NCBI GenBank assembly: GCA_963786295.1
Contig: CAWAYV010000035.1
Coordinates: forward strand, 34,248 to 98,247
Reading direction: 5' to 3'
Source of the DNA: JACCZX01 sp963786295
GTDB lineage: Bacteria; Pseudomonadota; Gammaproteobacteria; Burkholderiales; Burkholderiaceae_F
Length of the DNA stretch: 64,000 nucleotides
Numbering within the stretch: the stretch's first letter is position 1; each line of letters opens with the position of its first letter. The notes beneath the pieces were generated by a model. The model did not search any database. It was not told where the DNA came from and saw nothing but the letters and a program-made list of their open reading frames with translations. The translations under genes were made by a program, and so were the position numbers. Positions 19,334-28,545 of the stretch are shown piece after piece.

Positions 19334-19612
19334 ATGAACGTCCTCGGCATCCAACTGAACGCCCCCTCCTTGATGGGACTGATACGAATGCTCGGCTTTA
19401 CCCTGGCCGCGATCGCACTGGTCGAAATTGCCGACTCCCTGAACTCGGGCGTGTGGGCTAGCGAAGGGTCACTGTCGTTTATCGTCGGTGGTTTCTCGGG
19501 CTTCTTGCTGAATGAATCCGGTGCCGATTTTGCAAAACACGGCTGGCGCGCATTTGCGCTGCTGATGGCTTGCGCGATCTTCGTATTCGCAGCGTTCAGC
19601 CTGGCGCTGTAG
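19334..19612 (+). CDS. Small two-helix membrane protein, unknown function
   Basis: A 92-residue hydrophobic protein with two or three membrane segments, about residues 16-32, 46-60 and 72-91, and a short polar loop with one aspartate. I do not recognise a family. It has a plausible start (MNVLGIQLNAPSLMG) and runs divergently from aceA after a long regulatory gap, ending 18 bases before the convergent MFS gene. The opposite frame is also open over part of this span, but it lacks a plausible protein. Confidence 0.55.
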   Translation: MNVLGIQLNAPSLMGLIRMLGFTLAAIALVEIADSLNSGVWASEGSLSFIVGGFSGFLLNESGADFAKHGWRAFALLMACAIFVFAAFSLAL

Positions 19613-19630
19613 CAAGTCGCTGTACAACTC

Positions 19631-20896
19631 TTACGCAGCAACCGCCCTGCTGCGCGCTGCAGTGCCGATTCGCATTGCGGTGAGCAGCGCAGCCACCTGC
19701 AGCATCGCCACCGCAACGAGAGCCGCTTGAAACTTTCCCGCGTCGAGTAGCGGGCCGAAGACCAGCGGAGACATCGCAAGCCCAACATCCAGCCCCGAAT
19801 AAACGAAACCGTAGATGCGGCCGAAAGCCGTCTTGCCGAACTGGCTGGTCGCTGCGCGCCTGACCAACAGATCGCGATTCGGTCCCGACGTACCCACACC
19901 GAAACCCATCAGCACCATCGTCGGGAAGACCAGAGCCGCTCCGATCTGCCCCGATGCCAGTAGCAGCGCCATTAGCGCGCTGAATCCGAGCGCTATTGCG
20001 ATCAAGCGATCATTGCGTTCGTTACGCGACGCGAGAAAGCCGCCGGTGATCGTTCCGGCGGCGCTGCCCAGCAAATACGCAGTCAAGCTTCCAGTGGCAA
20101 CGACCAGCGACATCCCGTAGACGTTGCCGAGAATTGCCGGCGAATAATTTTGCAAGATGCCGAACGCAGCGGTCACGAAAAAGAAGAATGCAAAGCAGAG
20201 CCACACCGGCGTCGATCGGAGAAACGCGAATTGATTGGCGGCTGCTCCTTTGACTGCCGCGACCTGCGCATGGCTCGGCACGACCAGCTCCGCCGCCGCA
20301 CTCGCCAGCATCGATCGCCGCAAAAACAAAATTGCCAGAACGGCAGCGCCTACCGAGGCCGCTGCAAATCCCGCCGCCTGCCATCCAGCGAAAGTCGCAA
20401 TACCCGCCATGAAGACCGGTGCTGCTGCCCAGCCCAGATTTCCGGAAAGGCCGTGGACCGAAAACGCATGCCCGAGCCGCGGTTGCGCTACGCGGCGATT
20501 GAGCAGTGTGAAATCGGCCGGATGAAAGATGCTGTTGCCAAGTCCGGCGACCGCTGCAGTCACGAGCAGCATCGCGTAACTGTTCGACATACCCAGTATT
20601 ACGCCCGATAGCGCAAGCAAGCCGATGCCGAAGAACAGCACCGGCCGCGACCCGACTTTATCGACGACGAAACCCGCGAGCGCCTGCCCGATCCCGCTGA
20701 TGACGAAGAATGTCGTCATCAACAATCCGGCCTCTGTGTAAGACAGATCAAAGTCCTTCATCAGCCACGGGAACAGTGGCGGCAACATCAAGTGAAAGAA
20801 ATGCGAAGTACCGTGCGCCAGCCCGACCAGGCCGATCACTTCGGCATCATGGCGAATCGACGAAGAGGTGGAAGAAGGCGAACTTGATGGATTCAT
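19631..20896 (-). CDS. MFS transporter
   Basis: A 421-residue major facilitator with about 12 membrane segments. The loop 2-3 motif appears as GFVVDKVGSRPVLFFG. The N-terminus VGLAHGTSHFFHLMLPPLF is the pattern I associate with fosmidomycin-resistance-like (FSR) transporters, though the substrate is unknown. Its proposed ATG at 20896 overlaps the proposed ATG of the divergent nucleotidase at 20887, so one of the two starts must lie further inside. Confidence 0.82.
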   Translation of the reverse strand: MNPSSSPSSTSSSIRHDAEVIGLVGLAHGTSHFFHLMLPPLFPWLMKDFDLSYTEAGLLMTTFFVISGIGQALAGFVVDKVGSRPVLFFGIGLLALSGVILGMSNSYAMLLVTAAVAGLGNSIFHPADFTLLNRRVAQPRLGHAFSVHGLSGNLGWAAAPVFMAGIATFAGWQAAGFAAASVGAAVLAILFLRRSMLASAAAELVVPSHAQVAAVKGAAANQFAFLRSTPVWLCFAFFFFVTAAFGILQNYSPAILGNVYGMSLVVATGSLTAYLLGSAAGTITGGFLASRNERNDRLIAIALGFSALMALLLASGQIGAALVFPTMVLMGFGVGTSGPNRDLLVRRAATSQFGKTAFGRIYGFVYSGLDVGLAMSPLVFGPLLDAGKFQAALVAVAMLQVAALLTAMRIGTAARSRAVAA

Positions 20897-22668
20897 TCAA
20901 AAAGCCGGCGGCCGCATGGAGTCGAGCCAATGTAGCAGTTCGGGTGCCCGTGATTTCACGCTTGCTTACTGCCGCGGCGTGCGCGCTGCTGTTGGGCGCA
21001 CCGGCAGCATCCGCGCAAAACGTGCCGGTGCGAATCATCGCGATCAACGATTTTCACGGGCATCTGGAGCCGGCGGATAACACGATCGCAGTGCGCGATC
21101 CTGCGAACCCTGCAACCACGGTGCCGTTGCGAAGCGGTGGCGCAGCGTTCTTGGCGACGCGAATCAATCAGCTCAAGGCCGAGCAGCCGCGGCACGTTGT
21201 CGTGTCTGCCGGCGATCTGGTCGGTGCCTCGCCGCTTACGTCCGGCCTGTTTCACGACGAGCCGACGATCGAAGTGATGAACGCGATCGGCCTCGACATC
21301 AGCGCGCTCGGAAATCACGAATTCGATCGCGGAGTGGCGCACCTGCTGCGGTTGGCCAACGGCGGTTGCCAAGCTCAGCCGACTGCAAATCGGCAGACGT
21401 GTGCTGGCATCAATGGCAAGTTTTCCGGCGCACGCTTTTCGTTCCTGGCCGCCAACGTGCTTTATCGCGAGAACGAACAGCCGATCGTGCCGCCGACCTG
21501 GATCAAGAGCATCGATGGCGTGCGCATCGGATTCATCGGCGCGGTCACACGGGCGACTCCGGGCATCGTCGTGCCAGGCGGCGTTGCGGGCGTGCGCTTC
21601 GTCGCGGAAGCCAAGGCGCTTAACCAGTATGCAAAGGACTTGCAGGCGCAGGGAGTGCAGGCGATCGTCGCCGTCGTGCACGAAGGTGGCGATGCGGAAG
21701 GCGGTTACGACGCTTGCCACAATCCGCGCGGCGCGATCTTCGATATCGCACGCGAACTCGATGCTGCGATTGACATCGTGCTCTCCGCGCACACGCATCG
21801 AGGCTACAACTGCATCGTCGATGGCAGAGTCATCGTCCAGGCGGCGTCCTACGGGCGACTGGTGTCGGTGGTCGACATCGAAATCGACCGCGCGAGCGGC
21901 AAGATCGTGCGCGAACGCACGCATGCACGCAACGTTCCGGTACCGAATGGCGTGCGCACCCCATATCGGTTGCGCGCTGCGTACCCACCGCTCGCGCCAG
22001 ATCCGAAAGTCGAAGCCATCGTCGAACATTATCGAAAGCTCGCTGCACCGCTGGCGCAGCGGCCCGTGGGCCGCATCGCAGCTGACTTCGATCGGCGCGC
22101 ATCAGCCGGCGGCGATAGCGCGCTGGGCCGCTTGATCGCCGATGCGCAGCTTGCCGTCACACGCTCTCAAGGCGCACAGCTCGCATTTACCAATCCGGGT
22201 GGCCTGCGTGCCGACCTGCGAGCGTCTGGGGACGACAGCGTCGTGACCTACGCGGATGCGTTCGCGTCGCAGCCGTTCGGCAATACGCTCGTGACTCTCA
22301 CGCTGACCGGCGCTCAGTTGAAACAGTTGCTCGAGCAGCAATGGAGCGCGGCCAAGCCCGAGCGTGCGCGCTTCCTGCAACCTTCGAGCAGCTTCTCATA
22401 CGCGTGGCGGGCGAACGGGTTGCCTGGTGAGCGGATCGTTGCGGATTCGATGCGCCTCGATGGCCGTGCGATCGACTTCGATCAAACCTATCGCGTGACT
22501 GCCAACAACTTTCTCGCTGATGGGGGCGATGGGTTTCGAGCACTGCGCGAAGGCACCGATCGAGTCGGCGGCCCGGTCGACGTCGATGCGCTGATCGAGT
22601 ATCTACGCGAAGCGTCGGCGATCCGGCCGCTGGTACCCGATCGGGCGCCGCGCATCCGTCGTCGATAG
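20887..22668 (+). CDS. Secreted bifunctional metallophosphatase/5'-nucleotidase
   Basis: Periplasmic enzyme removing phosphate from nucleotides (UshA-like). A hydrophobic signal segment, ISRLLTAAACALLLG, ends at about ASAQ. The metal-site motifs are AINDFHGHLEP, GNHEFDRG and SAHTHRG. The C-terminal substrate domain has TNPGGLRADL and NNFLADGGDGF. I chose the ATG at 20887 (MDSFKKPAAAW). GTG codons near 20,940 would give a shorter and more usual signal peptide and avoid overlap with the divergent MFS gene. No lipobox is visible. Confidence 0.88.
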   Translation: MDSFKKPAAAWSRANVAVRVPVISRLLTAAACALLLGAPAASAQNVPVRIIAINDFHGHLEPADNTIAVRDPANPATTVPLRSGGAAFLATRINQLKAEQPRHVVVSAGDLVGASPLTSGLFHDEPTIEVMNAIGLDISALGNHEFDRGVAHLLRLANGGCQAQPTANRQTCAGINGKFSGARFSFLAANVLYRENEQPIVPPTWIKSIDGVRIGFIGAVTRATPGIVVPGGVAGVRFVAEAKALNQYAKDLQAQGVQAIVAVVHEGGDAEGGYDACHNPRGAIFDIARELDAAIDIVLSAHTHRGYNCIVDGRVIVQAASYGRLVSVVDIEIDRASGKIVRERTHARNVPVPNGVRTPYRLRAAYPPLAPDPKVEAIVEHYRKLAAPLAQRPVGRIAADFDRRASAGGDSALGRLIADAQLAVTRSQGAQLAFTNPGGLRADLRASGDDSVVTYADAFASQPFGNTLVTLTLTGAQLKQLLEQQWSAAKPERARFLQPSSSFSYAWRANGLPGERIVADSMRLDGRAIDFDQTYRVTANNFLADGGDGFRALREGTDRVGGPVDVDALIEYLREASAIRPLVPDRAPRIRRR

Positions 22669-22728
22669 CGCAAGAAAGCGCACCGTGCTGGTGCGATAAT
22701 CGCGCCTTCCCGCCTGCAAGGTTCATTC

Positions 22729-23919
22729 ATGCGCCGCACTCGAGTTAGCTCGCGCAGCCGACAATCCGTCGACGCACAAGGTCTCGTCAAATTGGCTCGC
22801 CGTCTGTCCGAGTCGGGCAGCCGGCTCGAAGAACAGCTCTGGCAGCGCCGCCTGATCGAACTGATCAATGACCGGCTGGGTCGCCGCAACGATGACGCCG
22901 TCGAGGCCGCACTGGAAGATCTGGCGCGTTCAAGTCAACCCGCTTACGACGATCTTGCTGACCTGGCCGAAAGCTGCGCCGAAAGCACCGTCATCGATAT
23001 CGACGGTCAGCCGCACGACACACTGCTGGTCGTACTGCCGTTGCTCGCATGGTCGCGCTATCGGCTGCCGACGACGACGTTGACCGCCGCGGTATGCGAC
23101 AGCTTGCGCGCGCATTTGAGCGGGCATCTGCTCGCGCGCGACGCACGCATGGCGCTCGCTGATTACTTGTTTTCGATCGATCAATTGCCTGAAGCCTTCG
23201 CCGACGTGCGGCGCCAGATCGAGCAACTCGGCGATGCCGTCGCCGAAGGCATTACGCTGCACATCGATGCAAAGAAACTACGCGAACCGGTCGCGATGCT
23301 CGCCGACACGCGCTACGTTTTGATCGCCGTGGCGGCACCGCAGGGTGCGCCGCTGTATCACTGGCAGGAATCAGGCGTCGATCCGGACTCGAAGACCGGT
23401 GCGCTCTCGGCTTTCAGTGAGCAAGTCGCCAGCGTCTTGCAACCCGTAATGACCGGTTGCAGATTCCGTGTGTTGTCGCCGAACGCGTTTCACGCCGCGC
23501 TGCGCTTTGCAGACCGCGAGTTGCGCGAGTTTTCGCTCGAGGCCGCGGTCTCGTATTTGAAGCTTGCCTACGACTTTGCGCCGAACGCACTCACCGCGGC
23601 GTTCGGCGTGTTCGAAGACCCGAGCGGAAATTCGGGAGGCGAAGTGCGCGTCGGGCTCGCCAAGACAGCAAGCGACGACGACGTGATCGAAGGCGTCGTA
23701 TGGCCGCTGCTCGGCGACGATGAAGAACAAACGATGGAAGACGTCGACAAGGCGCTGAAGGCGCTCAATCTAAATAAGGCGGTTGCTCATGCACACCGCT
23801 TTCCGCTCGAATTTTGTGATGACTGCGGCGCGCCGATGTTCCCTAATGCGGCAGGCCACGTCGTGCATGCAGAGCCGCCGGAAGAGGCTGAAGATCGGCC
23901 GGCGGCGCCGCTGCACTAA
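22729..23919 (+). CDS. DUF2863 family protein
   Basis: A 396-residue soluble protein of DUF2863, a family that I know mainly from Betaproteobacteria and that supports the taxonomic reading of this part. It opens with a basic tail followed by LVKLARRLSESGSRLEEQLW and ends with a CDDCGAPMFPN motif that could bind a metal through two cysteines. No activity is known to me. It starts 60 bases after the nucleotidase and may have its own promoter. Confidence 0.85.
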   Translation: MRRTRVSSRSRQSVDAQGLVKLARRLSESGSRLEEQLWQRRLIELINDRLGRRNDDAVEAALEDLARSSQPAYDDLADLAESCAESTVIDIDGQPHDTLLVVLPLLAWSRYRLPTTTLTAAVCDSLRAHLSGHLLARDARMALADYLFSIDQLPEAFADVRRQIEQLGDAVAEGITLHIDAKKLREPVAMLADTRYVLIAVAAPQGAPLYHWQESGVDPDSKTGALSAFSEQVASVLQPVMTGCRFRVLSPNAFHAALRFADRELREFSLEAAVSYLKLAYDFAPNALTAAFGVFEDPSGNSGGEVRVGLAKTASDDDVIEGVVWPLLGDDEEQTMEDVDKALKALNLNKAVAHAHRFPLEFCDDCGAPMFPNAAGHVVHAEPPEEAEDRPAAPLH

Positions 23920-23943
23920 GGCATCGTCACTCGCGGACAAGCA

Positions 23944-24717
23944 TCAATTCAACCAGCGGCTCACGATGCGCTGGTACTCGCCGCTCGCCTTTGACAGGTG
24001 CAGCCACTGATCGACGTACTCTTTCGTCACCACGTCGCCGCGCGGCAGGATGTAGGCCATCTCGCCGTATTGCAGCGGCTTGTCCGGATTGACCGCGCAT
24101 AGACCCGGCTTCTGCTTTTGCTGCACGATGGCCTCGGCGGATTCCGTTACGAAAACGTCGGCGTTGCCTTTCAGCACTTCATCGAAGATGCCGAGATTGT
24201 CCGGGTGGATCGTGAGCTTGGCGGTCTTGAAGTTGGCGCTCGCGAAGCGCTCGTTGCTGCCGCCTGGATTGGCAATGACCTTGACATCGGCCTTGTCGAT
24301 ATCGGCGACGGTCTGAAAGCGCTTCACGTCGGCACAGCGCACCAGCGGCGTCTTGCCGTTGACCATATAGGCATTGCTGAATCCGACGCGCTTCTGCCGA
24401 TCGAGCGTCACCGAGATTCCACCCACTGCGATATCGCACTTGTTGGCCGTGAAGTCCGCAATCAGGTTTGCCCACGTCGTCTTCACGTATTCCACTTTGA
24501 CGCCGAGGCTGGCGGCGAGCGACTGCATCAGATCGACGTCGATGCCTTCGTACGTGCCGTCGGGCTTGGCGAAGCTGAAAGGCTTGTAGTCGCCGGGCGT
24601 GCAGGCGCGCAGCACACCGGATTTGATGACTTCGTCGACACTGCCGGCGTGCGCAGAAGGTGCGATGGCGGACGCGGTGACTAGGAGCGCCAGTGCGGCG
24701 GTTTTGATAGGTGACAT
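23944..24717 (-). CDS. Secreted PheC-like protein (cyclohexadienyl dehydratase or related binding protein)
   Basis: A 257-residue protein with a clear signal peptide (to about Ala24) and the periplasmic family-3 binding-protein fold. From memory it aligns closely with Pseudomonas PheC, the periplasmic cyclohexadienyl dehydratase that makes phenylpyruvate from prephenate. Shared patterns include GDYKPFSF, GISVTLDRQK, NPGGSNERFA and YVDQWLHL. The TESAEA segment, about residue 195, keeps the Glu that I align with the catalytic acid in TDAIEA. It has no permease or ATPase neighbour, as expected for an enzyme. A plain amino-acid binding protein remains possible. It is the last gene of the RraA-Bug-PheC run. 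Confidence 0.72.
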   Translation of the reverse strand: MSPIKTAALALLVTASAIAPSAHAGSVDEVIKSGVLRACTPGDYKPFSFAKPDGTYEGIDVDLMQSLAASLGVKVEYVKTTWANLIADFTANKCDIAVGGISVTLDRQKRVGFSNAYMVNGKTPLVRCADVKRFQTVADIDKADVKVIANPGGSNERFASANFKTAKLTIHPDNLGIFDEVLKGNADVFVTESAEAIVQQKQKPGLCAVNPDKPLQYGEMAYILPRGDVVTKEYVDQWLHLSKASGEYQRIVSRWLN

Positions 24718-24745
24718 CGGTCGATCTCCTCGTGGATATTTATTG

Positions 24746-25735
24746 CTACTCGGCTTTGATGTTGGCGTCTTTAATGATCTTGGCCCACTTTACCAACTCA
24801 TCCTTCTGAAACGCAGCGAACTGCCCTGGCGTCGTCGGAATGAAGCGTGCGCCTTCAGCTTCAAGGCGCTTTTGCACATCGGGCGAGCGCATGATCTTCT
24901 GCACCTCTGCATTGAGCTTCGCAACGATATCGGGTGGTGTACCCGCTGGCGCAAACAATCCGATCCAGTTGCTGACTTCGAAGCCCGGCAACCCAGACTC
25001 CGCAACCGTCGGCACATCCGGCAACGCGACGGTACGCGCAAGGCCGATCGACGCAATCGCGCGCAACTTTCCGGCCTTTACGTGCGGCAGCACGGTCGGC
25101 ATCGTCGCAAACGACATTTGCGTCTGGCCGCCCAACAAATCGGTGATCGCGGGCGAATTGCCCTTGTACGGCACGTGAACGATGTCGACCTTGGCGGTCG
25201 ACTTGAACAACTCTCCTGCCAGATGACTGGTGGTTCCGAGTCCGCCGGACGCGTAACTGAGCTTGCCGGGCTGCGCACGCGCCATCTCGAGAATCTCGCG
25301 CACCGAATTCGCATTGACCGATGGATTGACCACCAGCAAGCCTTCAGCATCCAGCACGTGTGCAATCGGCACAAAGTCCTTGATCGGATCGAACGGAATG
25401 TTTTTGAAAAGACTGACGTTGACCGCATGCGAGCCAATGTTGCCCATCACCAGCGTGTAGCCGTCGGGCGCGGATTTAGCGACAAGCTCGGCGCCGATAT
25501 TGCCGCCCGCGCCGGTCTTGTTCTCGACTACGACCGGCTGACCCCAGACTTCAGTCAGCTTGATGCCGATCGTTCGGCTGAACGTGTCTGCGATTCCGCC
25601 CACGGGAAAGGGCACGACGATGCGAATCGGTCTGTTCGGATAGCTTGCTGCTTGTGCCAGCGCCGATGCAGAAGTCGTCACGCCGACCAAAACCGCCAGT
25701 GCAGCGAGCAATGCACGTCGGTTAGGACTCTTCAT
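24746..25735 (-). CDS. Bug-family solute-binding protein (tripartite tricarboxylate transporter type)
   Basis: A 329-residue periplasmic protein with a signal peptide ending near ASALAQA and the Bug signature YPNRPIRIVVPFPVGG. Bug proteins bind carboxylates or aromatic acids, mostly for TctAB transporters, but many, as here, have no TctAB genes beside them. The start overlaps the stop of the upstream RraA-family gene by four bases, so the two are coupled. The ligand is not predictable from sequence. Confidence 0.92.
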   Translation of the reverse strand: MKSPNRRALLAALAVLVGVTTSASALAQAASYPNRPIRIVVPFPVGGIADTFSRTIGIKLTEVWGQPVVVENKTGAGGNIGAELVAKSAPDGYTLVMGNIGSHAVNVSLFKNIPFDPIKDFVPIAHVLDAEGLLVVNPSVNANSVREILEMARAQPGKLSYASGGLGTTSHLAGELFKSTAKVDIVHVPYKGNSPAITDLLGGQTQMSFATMPTVLPHVKAGKLRAIASIGLARTVALPDVPTVAESGLPGFEVSNWIGLFAPAGTPPDIVAKLNAEVQKIMRSPDVQKRLEAEGARFIPTTPGQFAAFQKDELVKWAKIIKDANIKAE

Positions 25736-26424
25736 GTCGTCTCCTTGATGGCAGATTGCGCTTTCAGCATGTCGTCGTAATTGACCTTCTGATGAGCCTC
25801 GACCGGATCCGCGCCCGCTCTAATTTCGGCAATCACTCGGTCTTCGGTCGCCTTGACCTTTTTCGCGAACTCGATGACTTCACCGATGCGCTCCCTCGGT
25901 ATCACGACGGTGCCGTTGTCGTCCGCCAGAATGAAGTCACCCGGCCGCACAGGAATGCCGCCAAGTTTCACTTCAATCCCATAGCCCGCGCACGATGAGC
26001 GTCCGCGCACCGATTGCTGTGCGATACCCCTGCCGTACACCGGCATGCCATACCCCTTGTACTCGTCGACGTCGCGCACGACGCCGTCGGTGACGCAGCC
26101 CACTAATCCATGGTGCTTCGACGTCGCACCCGCGACCCCGCCGTAGGCGTTGACTTTCGGATTCTCAGAGGCGTCGATCACAAGCACCGAGCCGGCACCG
26201 CCTTTCACGATCGCGCGTAACGTTCCCAGTACGGTCGACTCTTGCGCTTTGCCGTTCGGCACCAACTTTAGAGTGGCAGCGGGCCCCGCAATCTTCGGAC
26301 AGGTATAAATAGGCAGAATGCCCTGAGGCGCGCCTTCAATTCCCAGACGATCGAGCGCATCCGAAACATTCGGTGTTGAAACGCTGAGGAGCTGGCTGAT
26401 AAGGCGTGCATCGATCGATGCCAT
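25732..26424 (-). CDS. RraA-family aldolase (HMG/CHA aldolase-like)
   Basis: A 230-residue RraA-fold protein. The family includes 4-hydroxy-4-methyl-2-oxoglutarate aldolases and the RNase E inhibitor RraA. The active-site segments GCVTDGVVRD and GDFILADDNGTVVIP are present, and the longer C-terminal helix fits aldolases better than RraA. I chose the ATG at 26424 because GGAGA lies just upstream; an ATG at 26481 overlaps the pirin promoter region. It heads an operon with the Bug and PheC-like genes, which hints at aromatic or oxo-acid metabolism. Confidence 0.85.
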   Translation of the reverse strand: MASIDARLISQLLSVSTPNVSDALDRLGIEGAPQGILPIYTCPKIAGPAATLKLVPNGKAQESTVLGTLRAIVKGGAGSVLVIDASENPKVNAYGGVAGATSKHHGLVGCVTDGVVRDVDEYKGYGMPVYGRGIAQQSVRGRSSCAGYGIEVKLGGIPVRPGDFILADDNGTVVIPRERIGEVIEFAKKVKATEDRVIAEIRAGADPVEAHQKVNYDDMLKAQSAIKETT

Positions 26425-26532
26425 GGCGGAATCTCCTTGAGTTATAGGAACATCGTAAATGGCGACGTTCGGCTGCGCCAAGCGATCCGCTTTTCAGCCT
26501 GGCGGGCATTAAATTACTCTTGGAGAACTGGC

Positions 26533-27579
26533 ATGGAAACGAACGCGGTCATTCAGCAGCGCAGCCTCGGCTTCCCGTGGGATACGACCGATCCTTTTCT
26601 ATTGTGCGTTCATCACGATGACGCCTATCCGCGCGGCAACGCGCAGCTCGGACCGAACGCTTCGCTCGCGGGACGCGATATCGGACAGGATTTCGCAGGC
26701 AAGGACGGCTGGCGCATGTACCACGGCCGGACCGTTCCCGGATTTCCTTCGCACCCTCACCGCGGGTTTGAAACCGTGACGATCGTTCGCAAAGGTTTGA
26801 TCGATCATGCCGACTCACTCGGCGCTGCCGCGCGCTTTGGTAACGGCGACGTGCAGTGGCTCACAGCCGGGCGCGGTGTCGTGCACTCCGAAATGTTTCC
26901 GTTGCTGCGTGCAGATCAACCAAACCCGCTGGAGCTGTTTCAGATCTGGTTGAACCTGCCTGCTGCAGGCAAGATGGCGGCGCCGCACTTCACGATGTTC
27001 TGGTCGGAAGATATTCCGCGCCACGGGTCGACGGACGCGCACGGCCGCGTTACCGAAGTCACCTGCATCGCGGGCCAGCTGCCGGATGCGCGTCACGGCG
27101 CGCTGTTGCCGCCACCGCCGCATTCATGGGCTGCGGATCCCACGGCGGACGTAGCGATTTGGACGATAAAGATGGCACCGAATGCGCGCTGGCTGCTGCC
27201 CGCGGCGGCGAACGCGGCCTCGCGTAGAAATCTCTATTTCTTCAAGGGAGCGCACGTGACGGTGGGCGGGCAAGTCATCAGCGAGCACGCGGCTTTGGAG
27301 CTTCGCGCAACGCAGGCCGTCGAGCTGGTGAACGGCAATGAAACCGCAGAGTTTCTGCTGCTGCAGGGACGGCCAATCAACGAGCCGGTTGTGCAGTACG
27401 GACCGTTCGTGATGAACAGCCAGCAGGAGATCGAACAGGCGTTCGCGGATTACAGTCGCACGCGTTTCGGCGGCTGGCCGTGGCCGGACCCAGCGCCCGT
27501 GCACGGACGCGAGCGCGGGCGGTTTGCGACTTACGCCGATGGACAGACGCAGACGAAAACCGCGGTATTCGCTGAATAG
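26533..27579 (+). CDS. Pirin family protein
   Basis: A 348-residue bicupin of the pirin family. The N-terminal cupin has the metal ligands in HPHRGFETVT (two His), a further His in GDVQWLTAGRGVVHSE, and a Glu nearby. The C-terminal cupin contains KGAHVTVGG. Some pirins are quercetin dioxygenases and others bind regulators, so the role is open. The start at 26533 has GGAGAA nine bases upstream; the longer frame beginning at 26437 overlaps the divergent RraA-family start. Confidence 0.87.
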   Translation: METNAVIQQRSLGFPWDTTDPFLLCVHHDDAYPRGNAQLGPNASLAGRDIGQDFAGKDGWRMYHGRTVPGFPSHPHRGFETVTIVRKGLIDHADSLGAAARFGNGDVQWLTAGRGVVHSEMFPLLRADQPNPLELFQIWLNLPAAGKMAAPHFTMFWSEDIPRHGSTDAHGRVTEVTCIAGQLPDARHGALLPPPPHSWAADPTADVAIWTIKMAPNARWLLPAAANAASRRNLYFFKGAHVTVGGQVISEHAALELRATQAVELVNGNETAEFLLLQGRPINEPVVQYGPFVMNSQQEIEQAFADYSRTRFGGWPWPDPAPVHGRERGRFATYADGQTQTKTAVFAE

Positions 27580-27590
27580 TCGATTCCCGC

Positions 27591-28232
27591 ATGCGCTCGC
27601 TCTCCCACCTAATCGAGAACAACCGCGCGTGGTCCGAGCGCCTTCGCCGAAGTGATCCGGAATTCTTTGCGCGGCTTTCGAAGCAACAGCGGCCGCGCTA
27701 CTTATGGATTGGGTGCGCTGACAGCCGCGTACCGGCCAACGACATCGTCGGGTTGCTCCCGGGCGAACTGTTCGTACATCGCAACATCGCCAACGTCGTG
27801 GTGCACACCGATCTGAATTGTCTTTCTGTGTTGCAGTTCGCGGTAGATGTGCTCAACATCGAACACATCATCGTGTGCGGTCACTATGGATGCAGCGGCG
27901 TCTCGGCAGCGCTGCAGAATCAGCGCGTCGGTCTCGCCGACAACTGGCTGCGGCACGTTCAAGACGTGCATTCGAAGCACGACGCGAGGGTCGCCGTCAT
28001 GCCCGATACGCCGCACCGAGTCGATCGCTTGTGCGAGCTGAACGTGATCGAGCAAGTGGCCAACGTCTGTCAAACCACGATCGTGCAGGACGCGTGGGAA
28101 CACGGAAAAGAGCTGGCCGTTCACGGCTGGGTTTATGGGCTCAAGGACGGCTTGGTGCGCGACCTCGGTAGCACCGTCACGAAGATGGGCGAGGCAGCGT
28201 CTGCCTACGACGCGGCGCTCGCTGCGCTGTAG
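27591..28232 (+). CDS. can: Beta-class carbonic anhydrase
   Basis: Interconverts CO2 and bicarbonate in the cytosol. The 213-residue protein has the zinc and dyad residues in IGCADSRVPAND (Cys, Asp, Arg) and in VCGHYGCSGV (His, Cys). The NIANVV and YGLKDGLVRDL segments are typical of the E. coli Can type. It follows pirin by 11 bases, so both may be read from one transcript. Confidence 0.95.
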   Translation: MRSLSHLIENNRAWSERLRRSDPEFFARLSKQQRPRYLWIGCADSRVPANDIVGLLPGELFVHRNIANVVVHTDLNCLSVLQFAVDVLNIEHIIVCGHYGCSGVSAALQNQRVGLADNWLRHVQDVHSKHDARVAVMPDTPHRVDRLCELNVIEQVANVCQTTIVQDAWEHGKELAVHGWVYGLKDGLVRDLGSTVTKMGEAASAYDAALAAL

Positions 28233-28265
28233 CTTCCTCATTTAGCGCACAGCCGGAGCGTCGTC

Positions 28266-28541
28266 TTGCACTACATGATCGTCGAGCATTTCAAGAACCG
28301 GGATCCGGTGCCCGTGTATCAGCGCTTCCGCGACCGCGGACGCCTAGCGCCTGAAGGCCTGCGCTACGTGTCGAGCTGGATTGATGAAAAACTCGAACGC
28401 TGCTTTCAGTTGATGGAAACATCGGAGCCGAAACTTCTCGACGAATGGATTGCAAACTGGAGTGACATCGTTGAGTTCGAGGTGTACCCGGTCATTTCGT
28501 CGACAGAGGCCGCGGAGAGAGTTTCGCCGCGCCTGCGTTAA
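28266..28541 (+). CDS. DUF3303 domain protein
   Basis: A 91-residue protein, MHYMIVEHFKNRDPVPVYQRF, matching the small DUF3303 family, which looks like a ferredoxin-like alpha/beta barrel of the dimeric type. It contains LMETSEPKLLDEWIANW, typical of the family. No function is known. It lies between carbonic anhydrase and the ars operator and may be the last gene of the pirin transcript. Confidence 0.75.
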   Translation: MHYMIVEHFKNRDPVPVYQRFRDRGRLAPEGLRYVSSWIDEKLERCFQLMETSEPKLLDEWIANWSDIVEFEVYPVISSTEAAERVSPRLR

Positions 28542-28545
28542 TTGC

